A DNA stretch of 10,177 nucleotides from positions 1 to 10,177 of the forward strand of contig CAKUSI010000121.1 in assembly GCA_934678955.1 (NCBI GenBank). Direction: 5' to 3'. The notes below the pieces were generated by a model. That model saw nothing but the letters and a program-made list of their open reading frames with translations. It was not told where the DNA came from and searched no databases. This stretch comes from an uncultured Austwickia sp. (lineage in GTDB: Bacteria; Actinomycetota; Actinomycetes; Actinomycetales; Dermatophilaceae). A program made the translations under genes and the position numbers. Position 1 is the stretch's first letter; the number at the start of each line of letters is the position of its first letter. Below are positions 1 through 6,500 of the stretch, piece after piece.

Positions 1-123
1 GGCTGGACCAACCCCGCCGAAACCGCCCTCGCCCTCGCCGCCGCAGCACGCGCCCGCGAATACGCCCAATGGCGAGCCGACCAGCGCAGGACAAGGAACC
101 CGATTCGAGAGGCAGGAGAGTGA
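1..123 (+). CDS. C-terminal end of an unrecognised protein of the integrated element (possibly replication initiator)
   Basis: An open frame enters from the left edge and ends at TGA 121-123, giving the last 40 residues of a protein. The tail is alanine- and arginine-rich (AALALAAAARAREY-like composition, then WRADQRR) and is probably helical. No domain can be recognised from so short a piece. The stop lies just before the GTG of the excisionase-type gene, so the two are very likely cotranscribed. In integrative elements of actinobacteria the gene before xis and int is often a RepSA-type replication initiator, which makes that the leading guess. This rests on position only. That it is a real coding end is fairly secure; its function is not. 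Confidence 0.5.
   Translation, partial: GWTNPAETALALAAAARAREYAQWRADQRRTRNPIREAGE
114..118 (+). promoter_or_regulatory. Ribosome binding site of the excisionase-type gene
   Basis: AGGAG sits 6 nt before GTG 125 but 15 nt before the in-frame ATG at 134. The spacing favours the GTG as the start. Confidence 0.6.
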
Positions 124-124
124 C

Positions 125-349
125 GTGGAGACCATGGAGCGTCCGCCAGTGGTGCTGAACCCGAAGTGGTACACGGTGCCCGAGGTAGCGCAACTGCTTG
201 GCTATGGCGAGAGCAAGGTCCGGATGCTGATCATCCAGGGCGATTTGAAGTCGCTCAAGGACGGCCGCTCGCGCCGCATCCTGCCCCGCTGGGTCGATGA
301 GTACGTCGAGCGACTGGCCGCCCAAGCCGAAGAGCTCTGGTCAGCGTGA
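125..349 (+). CDS. Excisionase-like helix-turn-helix protein (HTH_17/MerR-like)
   Basis: A 74-residue protein with one winged helix-turn-helix of the excisionase/HTH_17 type. The pattern YTVPEVAQLLGYGESKVRML at about residues 16-35 is the helix-turn-helix, followed by a wing containing DGRSRRI at about 46-52 and a C-terminal helix. Such small proteins bend DNA at attachment sites and bias a tyrosine recombinase toward excision. Its position fits: its TGA overlaps the GTG start of the integrase by GTGA (346-349), a standard xis-int arrangement in actinobacterial integrative elements. Start GTG 125 is chosen from the Shine-Dalgarno spacing; ATG 134 would remove three residues. It could also act as a small regulator of the element. 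The family call is firm, while the excision role is inferred from context. Confidence 0.85.
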   Translation: METMERPPVVLNPKWYTVPEVAQLLGYGESKVRMLIIQGDLKSLKDGRSRRILPRWVDEYVERLAAQAEELWSA

Positions 350-1563
350 GCCGACGACACAACGGCGAGGGATCGATCTATCGCTCGACCGATGGATTCC
401 GGGCCTACGTGTGGGTCACAACGCCCGAGGGTCGCCGCGTGCGCAAGTACCTCCGAGGGCGGACCCGAGAAGAGGTCGCAGCGAAGCGCATGAAACTCCA
501 AGAGCAAGCCCGACGCGGGCCCATCGCACCTGGAAGCCCCACCGTCGAGGCGTACCTCCGCACGTGGCTAGCCGAGGTGGTCGGTCCCAACCTGTCGCTG
601 CACACGAGAGCGGCCTACGAGGGCGCCGCACGCCTTTACATCATCCCCGGCCTCGGCCGTCGACGTCTGGACCTCTTGAGCGTCTCTGACGTGCGGCGCT
701 GGTTGAACCGGCTTCGGGTCCAATGCCAGTGCTGCGCCCAGGGCAAGGACGCCGCGCGCCCGGACCCCCGCTGCTGCGCGGCCGGGAAGTGCTGCGCGCA
801 GTTCCCCAGCGACTCCACGGTGCACCAGGCCTGGCGGGTCTTGCGCGCCGCGCTGTCCAGTGCCCAACGCGACGAGCTGATCTCCCGCAACGTCGCCGCA
901 CTGGTGCGCATGCCAGTCCCCCGCATCGGCCGACCCCAGGTGTGGAACGTCGACCAGGCGCGTCGCTTCCTCGACTCAGCCCGGGACGAGGCCGACCCGC
1001 TCTACGCCGCCTACGTCCTCCTCCTACTGCTAGGCCTTCGACGTGGCGAATTACTCGGCCTGGCCTGGGAGGACGTCGACCTCACCGCCGCCGAAGTCCG
1101 CATCACCTGGCAGCTGCAGCGCATCGGCGGGCGGTTCACCCGCACCCGGGTCAAGACGCGAGCCTCCGAAGCCGTACTGCCGCTGCCTGCATCCTGCCTG
1201 GACGCACTGCAACACCAGGCCGCCTCTCAGTCCCGCATCGCCGCCCGGCTCGGGGAGGTATGGCAGGACAGCGGGCTCGTGGTCACGTCCTCGATCGGCA
1301 CCCCCATGGACCCGCGCAACTTCCACCGCAAGTTCAAGGAACGCGCCCGCCTCGCCGGGGTGCCGGTGATCCCGGTGCACTCCACGCGGCGCACCTGCGC
1401 GTCCCTGCTCGTGCACCAGGGCGTGCACCCCCGCGTCGCGATGCAGATCCTTCGCCACTCCCAGATCGCCGTGACCATGGACATCTACGCCCAGGTCTCC
1501 TCGACCTCTACCCGCGACGCCCTGCGGGTCCTGGATGCCTCCCTGTGGGACACGGGCCGATGA
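346..1563 (+). CDS. int: Tyrosine recombinase / site-specific integrase of the mobile element
   Basis: A 405-residue phage/plasmid-type integrase that recombines attP with a chromosomal attB. Residues 1-60 form a basic arm-binding domain (GEGSIYRSTDGFRAYVW). Residues about 64-190 are the SAM-like core-binding domain. Residues about 200-400 are the catalytic domain. The catalytic set is visible: Arg232 in GLRRGELLGL, Lys270 in RVKTRAS, His345 and Arg348 in HSTRR, His371 in LRHSQ, and Tyr381 in DIYAQV. The protein therefore looks active and full length. Inside the core-binding domain residues 127-150 hold seven cysteines (CxCC, CC, CC), an insert recalled from other actinobacterial integrases and a possible metal site. 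Start GTG 346 overlaps the xis stop, so translation is probably coupled. The gene ends 85 bp before the 3' end of tRNA-Ala and points at it, as expected for integration into a tRNA gene. Confidence 0.95.
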   Translation: MSRRHNGEGSIYRSTDGFRAYVWVTTPEGRRVRKYLRGRTREEVAAKRMKLQEQARRGPIAPGSPTVEAYLRTWLAEVVGPNLSLHTRAAYEGAARLYIIPGLGRRRLDLLSVSDVRRWLNRLRVQCQCCAQGKDAARPDPRCCAAGKCCAQFPSDSTVHQAWRVLRAALSSAQRDELISRNVAALVRMPVPRIGRPQVWNVDQARRFLDSARDEADPLYAAYVLLLLLGLRRGELLGLAWEDVDLTAAEVRITWQLQRIGGRFTRTRVKTRASEAVLPLPASCLDALQHQAASQSRIAARLGEVWQDSGLVVTSSIGTPMDPRNFHRKFKERARLAGVPVIPVHSTRRTCASLLVHQGVHPRVAMQILRHSQIAVTMDIYAQVSSTSTRDALRVLDASLWDTGR

Positions 1564-1605
1564 ACGCCGCCCTTGCTGCTGCCGTTTGCTGCTGCCACCC
1601 CACGA

Positions 1606-1637
1606 CAAAGGCCCCTTTCCGGATCGGAAAAGGGCCT
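1606..1637 (-). terminator. Rho-independent terminator of tRNA-Ala
   Basis: A 12-bp inverted repeat (arms 1609-1620 and 1626-1637, 5-nt loop) is fully paired on the minus strand, including one G-U pair. It is followed there by TTTGT. On the plus strand the same position is a C-A mismatch and no T-run follows, so it should work for minus-strand transcription, 11 nt after the tRNA-Ala 3' end. If the element integrated at the tRNA 3' end, this terminator lies on the element side of the junction. Confidence 0.75.
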
Positions 1638-1647
1638 CTGACCTGCG

Positions 1648-1691
1648 TGGAGCCTAGGGGACTCGAACCCCTAACCCCCTGCTTGCAAAGC
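1648..1691. other. Probable attachment-site junction (3' half of tRNA-Ala)
   Basis: The integrase gene ends close to the 3' end of an intact tRNA-Ala gene and points toward it. Elements of this class usually recombine within the 3' half of a tRNA gene, from the anticodon loop to the 3' end, and carry an identical segment that restores the tRNA. The core is therefore placed between the anticodon loop and the 3' end. The partner copy at the far end of the element lies outside the window, so the exact boundaries cannot be seen. Confidence 0.45.
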
Positions 1692-1720
1692 AGGTGCGCT
1701 ACCAATTGCGCCAAGGCCCC
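1648..1720 (-). tRNA. alaT: tRNA-Ala (anticodon UGC)
   Basis: A complete 73-nt cloverleaf reads on the minus strand. It has the acceptor pair GGGGCCT/AGGCTCC with the G3-U70 pair that marks alanine tRNAs, a D-arm with AATTGGTA, an anticodon stem CCTGC/GCAGG with loop TTTGCAA (anticodon TGC, plus positions 1685-1687), a T-loop TTCGAGT, and discriminator A at 1648. CCA is not encoded; the next bases are CGC, so it must be added after transcription. A terminator follows 11 nt downstream. The DLW-39-type gene ends 40 nt upstream on the same strand and may share a transcript, since no convincing promoter is visible in that gap. It is the likely insertion target of the neighbouring integrase. Confidence 0.97.
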
Positions 1721-1760
1721 TCGGCGACCGGTCGGCCGCCGTCAGGTGTACGTCGTCGCC

Positions 1761-1892
1761 TCAGTCCTCTGCGCCCACCGGGGCGTCCGTGACCTCCGCC
1801 CACAGGGCCTGCTCCTCGGCGCGCACCTGGGCCCGCCGAGCGACCACCAATCCCGCCACCGCGGCGGCCACGAGTGCGACGTACTTCCTCAT
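1761..1892 (-). CDS. DLW-39 family small membrane-anchored protein
   Basis: A 43-residue open frame runs from ATG (1892-1890) to TGA (1763-1761). Residues 4-18 form a hydrophobic segment (YVALVAAAVAGLVVA), followed by a basic turn RRAQVR and an acidic tail with EEQALWAEVTD. This matches my recollection of the DLW-39 family of actinobacteria, about 39-residue proteins with one membrane helix and a conserved 'DLW'-like tryptophan motif near gyrA and these tRNA genes. Here the motif reads ALW. Function is unknown. The ribosome binding site is weak (GGTGGG just before ATG). It lies between thrC (52 bp upstream on the same strand) and tRNA-Ala. The small size makes chance possible, but the combination of helix, motif and locus supports a real gene. 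Confidence 0.8.
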   Translation of the reverse strand: MRKYVALVAAAVAGLVVARRAQVRAEEQALWAEVTDAPVGAED

Positions 1893-1944
1893 GCCCACCA
1901 AGGGTACGCGACCCACGAAGCAGCCAGAAACGGCCCGAATCCCG

Positions 1945-3387
1945 TCAGCCCAGCCGCTCGTCGATCAGCCGTTTCACCTTCTCCGCGTCGTTGTCCACGT
2001 CGATCACGTGCCGCGGCAGGCCCTCCAGCCCCAGGAACCGCTCCGGCGTCTCCGGGTCGCGGCCCAGCGCCTCGCGGATCGTCTCAGCGAACTTCACGGG
2101 CAGCGCCGTCTCCAGTACGACCACCGGCGTGGTCACCTCGCCCGCGTCGAGCACATCCCAGGCCACCTTCACCCCGTCGGCCGTGTGCGGGTCGATCGTT
2201 ACCCCGTACCGTTCGTGCACCGCCTTGATCGTCGCCACCCGGTCCGCGTGCGTGGACGACCCGGAGACAAACCCGAATCTGCCCGCCGCGTCCGCGAACA
2301 CGGGGTCGGCCGACAGGTCGAACATCCCGCGAAGGGCCACCTGGTCCGCGAACAGGTCCCGCACCCGCGCGCCGTCGCGGCCCACCAGATCGGCCACGAA
2401 CCGTTCGAAGTTGCTCGCCTTGGAGATGTCCATCGACGGCGACGAGGTCGCGTGGGTCTCGGCCGCGGCCCGCACCCGGTAGACGCCGGTCCGGAAGAAC
2501 TCGTCCAGCACCCGGTTCTCGTTCGTCGCCAGGATCAGCCGGTCGATCGGCACGCCCATGCAGCGTGCGACGTGCCCCGCGCAGATGTCGCCGAAGTTCC
2601 CGGTCGGCACCGACAAGGACACCTGCTCGTCGTCCCGCGAGCTCACGCGCAACCAGCACGACACGTAATAGACGATCTGCGCGACGAGACGCGCCCAGTT
2701 GATCGAGTTGACCGCCCCGATCCGGCGCCTCGCCTTGAAGTCCAGGTCGGCGCTCACCGCCTTCACGATGTCCTGGCAGTCGTCGAACACGCCGTCGACC
2801 GCCAGGTTCACGATCGCGGGATCGTCCAACGTGAACATCTGCGCCTGCTGGAACGGCGTCATCCGCCCCCGTGGCGTCAGCATGAACACCGTGATGCCCC
2901 GCTTGCCGCGCATCGCGTACTCCGCGGAGCTGCCCGTGTCACCGCTGGTCGCGCCGAGGATGTTGAGGGTCCTCCCGCGCCGCGCGAGCTCATACTCGAA
3001 CAGCTCCCCCAGCATCTGCATGGCCATGTCCTTGAACGCCGCGGTCGGGCCGTTCGACAGGTGACCCAGCCACACCCGCCCGTCCAACGACGTGACCGGG
3101 ACGATCTCCGCGCTGCCGAACTTCTCCTCCGTGTACGCCTGCGCGCACAACCGCCGCAGGTCGTCCTGGGGGATGTCGTCGATGAAGAGCGTAAGAACCT
3201 CGTATGCGAGTGCCGCGTACCCCTCCTGCGTCAGCACCGCGCGCCAGCGCGCGAGCGTCGAGGCGTCGACGAGGGGATAGCTCTCCGGGAGATACAGGCC
3301 GCCATCCGGGGCGAGGCCCTCGAGCAGGATGTCGCAGAACGAGGCGGTCCCGTCACCGGGAAGGGCTCGAGTGGAGGAGTAGCGCAC
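1945..3387 (-). CDS. thrC: Threonine synthase, long (Thr_synth_N-containing) form
   Basis: A 480-residue cytoplasmic PLP enzyme converting O-phospho-L-homoserine and water to L-threonine and phosphate, the last step of threonine synthesis. Residues 1-80 form the N-terminal domain typical of the E. coli/yeast-type enzyme, opening MRYSSTR as that family does. The PLP lysine is Lys119 in GPTAAFKD. The phosphate-binding loop is ATSGDTGSS at 146-154. Further family blocks are PRGRMTPFQQAQM (about 172-184), GAVNSINWAR, and TGNFGDICAGH. Length matches the long form (about 430-515 residues), unlike the roughly 350-residue form found beside hom and thrB in many actinobacteria; neither neighbour is present here. 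The start is GTG at 3387, supported by the family N-terminus, though no good Shine-Dalgarno precedes it. It is divergent from the hydrogenase gene with 180 bp between starts. No truncation is seen. Confidence 0.95.
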   Translation of the reverse strand: MRYSSTRALPGDGTASFCDILLEGLAPDGGLYLPESYPLVDASTLARWRAVLTQEGYAALAYEVLTLFIDDIPQDDLRRLCAQAYTEEKFGSAEIVPVTSLDGRVWLGHLSNGPTAAFKDMAMQMLGELFEYELARRGRTLNILGATSGDTGSSAEYAMRGKRGITVFMLTPRGRMTPFQQAQMFTLDDPAIVNLAVDGVFDDCQDIVKAVSADLDFKARRRIGAVNSINWARLVAQIVYYVSCWLRVSSRDDEQVSLSVPTGNFGDICAGHVARCMGVPIDRLILATNENRVLDEFFRTGVYRVRAAAETHATSSPSMDISKASNFERFVADLVGRDGARVRDLFADQVALRGMFDLSADPVFADAAGRFGFVSGSSTHADRVATIKAVHERYGVTIDPHTADGVKVAWDVLDAGEVTTPVVVLETALPVKFAETIREALGRDPETPERFLGLEGLPRHVIDVDNDAEKVKRLIDERLG

Positions 3388-3567
3388 GTCAGAAGCCTAA
3401 TGGACGACGCTCGCCCGGCTCGGAGGCCGTCTCGGAGGGCGTTCGCCGGTGTGCTCGGTCTCACCCGGACGGGCCCTCCCACCGGTGAATGGAGCGCGCC
3501 ACCATGGAGACGTCGGCACGGGCGCGCACCCGGGGGCTCCGGGCGCACGGCGGATCCGGGAGCAAGC
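3388..3567. other. Divergent intergenic region between thrC and the hydrogenase gene
   Basis: These 180 bp separate two outward-facing starts and must hold promoters for both unless leader transcripts come from elsewhere. I see no convincing -35/-10 pair and no clear palindromic operator. The sequence is GC-rich throughout. An ATG at 3504 opens a different frame that is only a shadow of the hydrogenase gene. Confidence 0.5.
3558..3562 (+). promoter_or_regulatory. Ribosome binding site fixing the hydrogenase start
   Basis: GGGAG lies 5 nt before ATG 3568. The frame stays open far upstream, back past 1800, so this site together with the beginning of [2Fe-2S] ferredoxin homology is what decides the start. 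Confidence 0.75.
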
Positions 3568-6500
3568 ATGATCCAGGCACTCCAGCAGATCGGGATCGGC
3601 GACGGGACGGGGACGCGCTGCGAGGTCGAGGTCGACGGGCGGCCCCTGGAGGTCCCCGAGGGGCTGACGATCCTGCAGGCCCTGCTGCAGGAGGGCGTCG
3701 ACATCCCGCACCTGTGTCACGACATCCGGCTGCACCGGTCCAACGGCAACTGCGGACTCTGCGTGGTCGAGGTCTCCCTGCCCGGCGAGCCGGAACCCGC
3801 GCCGATCACCACCGCACTCGACGCGCAGTGCGTGCCGCCCCGCGCTGTCAAGGCCTGCCACACCCCGATCCGCGCGGGGATGACGATCACGACCCATTCC
3901 GCCGACCTGGTCGCGTACCGCACGCTGCGCCTCGAGCAGATCCTCGCCGACCACAACGCCGACTGCGTCGCGCCTTGCCAGGAGGCGTGCCCCGCGCGGA
4001 TCGACATCCAGGGCTACCTCGGTCACGTGGTCGACGGCAACGACCAGGCCGCGCTGCGGGTCATCAAGGACCGCAACCCGTTCCCCTCCGTGTGCGGACG
4101 GGTCTGCCCGCATCCCTGCGAGCTGGCCTGCCGGCGCAACCTCGTCGACGAGCCGGTCGCCATCAACCCCGTGAAGCGGTACGTCGCCGACGTCGACATG
4201 TTCCACCAGGGTCCCTGGATCCCGCAGGTCGCCCCGCCCACCGGGCAACGGGTCGCGGTCGTCGGCGCGGGGCCGTCCGGGTTGTCGTGCGCGTCCTACC
4301 TCGCCATCGCCGGGCACGAGGTCACCGTGTTCGAACGGCAGGACGCGCCGGGCGGCATGATGCGGTACGGAATCCCCGAATACCGCCTGCCCAAGGACCT
4401 ACTCGATCTCGAGATCGGCACCATCACCGCTCTCGGCGTACAGATCGTCACGGGCAAGACCCTGGGGACCCATCTCGCCCTGGCCGACCTGCGGCGCGAC
4501 TTCGACGCCGTCTACCTGGCGTTCGGTTCCTGGCACGCGACCCCGCTCGCCATCGACGGCGACAACCTGCCGGGCGTCTGGCTCGGGATCCATTACCTGG
4601 AAGAGGTCACCAAGTCCCTGGCCGCCGACCCTGGCTCGCATGGCCCCGACGTCGGCCGCGAGGTCGTCGTGATCGGCGGCGGCAACACGGCGATCGACTG
4701 CGCCCGCACCGCCCTGCGGGCCGGCGCGCACGTCACGCTGCTCTACCGGCGCAGCCGCGAGGAGATGCCCGCGGAGCCGAACGAGGTCGCGGCCGCCCTC
4801 GAGGAGGGCGTGGACATGGTCTTCCTCACGTCCCCGACGAAGATCACCCGCGCCAAGGAAGCCGACAGGCGCCTCCTCGTCCACTGCCTACGCATGGAGC
4901 TTGGCGCTCCGGACCGGTCGGGGCGTCGGCGGCCAGTCGCAGTCGACGGCAGCGCCCACGCCCTGGGCGCGGACACGGTCATCGGCGCGATCGGGCAGAG
5001 CACGAACACCCAATTCCTCTACCACGACCTGCCCGTCACCCTGAACCGGTGGGGCGACATCCAGGCGGACGCCGCCACGCTGCAGACCTCCCAAACCAAG
5101 ATCTTCGCCGGCGGCGACTGCGTGACGGGGCCGGCGACGGTCATCCAGGCCGTCCGGGCCGGCAGGCTGGCGGCCAAGGCCATCGACACGTTCGTCACCC
5201 GCGGCTACGCCCGCCCCAGCCACCGCAACTACCACTGCAGCCGCGGCACGCTCGAGGACCTGCCCCGCCACGAGTTCGAGGCCATCCCCAGGATCGCGCG
5301 ACACCCGATGCCGGAGGCGCCGATCTCAGGACGCACGCTGGACTTCCGGCAGGTAGACCTGGGCTTGGACGGCGAGGCGGCGCGCGCCGAGGCCGCCCGC
5401 TGCCTGCGGTGCGGCTGCGCCGAGCGATTCGACTGCCAGCTGCGCCGCCAGGCGCGCCGGCACGGGATCGCATACAGGCCCCCGTTGCACGAACGGCCCT
5501 GGACCCCGATCGCCCGCGACCACCCGTACATCGTCCGGGACACCAACAAGTGCTTCCACTGCGGTCGGTGCATCGCCGCGTGCGCCGAACTGGAGGGGCC
5601 GGGGGTGCTCGCCTTCCAGTTCGCGCACGGGCGGCTGACCGTGGGCACCCACAGCGGCGCCCCGCTGCGCGAGACCGACTGCGTGTCCTGCGGCCAGTGC
5701 GTGAACTCCTGCCCCTGCGGCGCGCTGGACTTCGAGCGCGAACGCGGCGGCGTGTTCCGGGCGCTGCACGACCCCGAGATGACAGTCGTCGGCTTCGTGG
5801 CACCCGCGCCGCGGAGCGTGATCAGCCAGGAGTTCGGGATCGGCTCGCAGGAGGCGTCGCCGTTCATCGCGGGTCTGCTGCGTCAGCTGGGTTTCTACCG
5901 TGTCTTCGACTTCAGCTTCGCCGCCGACCTGACCGTGCTGGAGGAGACGACGGAGTTCCTGCGCCGCCTCTCCGGCACCGGCACGGGCGACGGCGACGAC
6001 GGCCACCCCGGCGGTCCGCTGCCGCAGTTCACCTCGTGCTGCCCCGGCTGGGTGAACTGGGTGGAGCGCCGCCACCCCGGCCTCATCCCGCACCTGTCGA
6101 GCTGCAAGTCACCGCAGCAGATGATGGGCGCGACGGTGACCCACCACTTCGCGAACTGGGCCGGGATCCCCCGCGAACGCCTGTACGTGGTCTCGATCGT
6201 GCCCTGCCTGGCCAAGAAGGACGAGGCCGCGCGCCCGCAGCATGCCCCGGGCGGAGTCCGTGACATCGACGCGGTGCTCACCACCGACGAGCTGCTCGAG
6301 ATGGTCAAGATGGTGCGCCTCGAGCCGAAGGACGTCGTGCCCGGCGAGTTCGACGACCCGTACCGGCGCGTGAGCGGCGCCGGGGTCCTCTTCGGGGCCT
6401 CGGGAGGGGTCGCCGAGGCCGCCCTGCGCATGGCCGTCGCCGAGCTGACCGACACTTCTCTGCTGGCGGAGGAGGCCGATCACCTGACCGGGCCGCTGCA

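Noticed and set aside
1508..1714. 68-codon minus-strand frame beginning MAQLVAHLLCKQGVRGSSPL
   Set aside because: It is the translation of the tRNA-Ala gene itself and continues opposite int, so it is not a protein.
723..2228. 501-codon plus-strand frame through int, tRNA-Ala and the DLW-39 gene
   Set aside because: It crosses a tRNA gene and is Pro/Arg-rich without motifs; the integrase frame carries the catalytic residues.
1789..3567. Open frame on the plus strand continuous with the hydrogenase, extending it by almost 600 codons
   Set aside because: It lies opposite the well-supported threonine synthase gene and has repetitive Arg/His/Pro-rich composition typical of a GC-rich antisense shadow. 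Family homology starts after ATG 3568, which has a good Shine-Dalgarno.
3489..6263. 924-codon plus-strand frame inside the hydrogenase gene
   Set aside because: It is Arg/Pro/Gly-rich with no motifs and is out of frame with the hydrogenase domains, so it is a GC-bias shadow.
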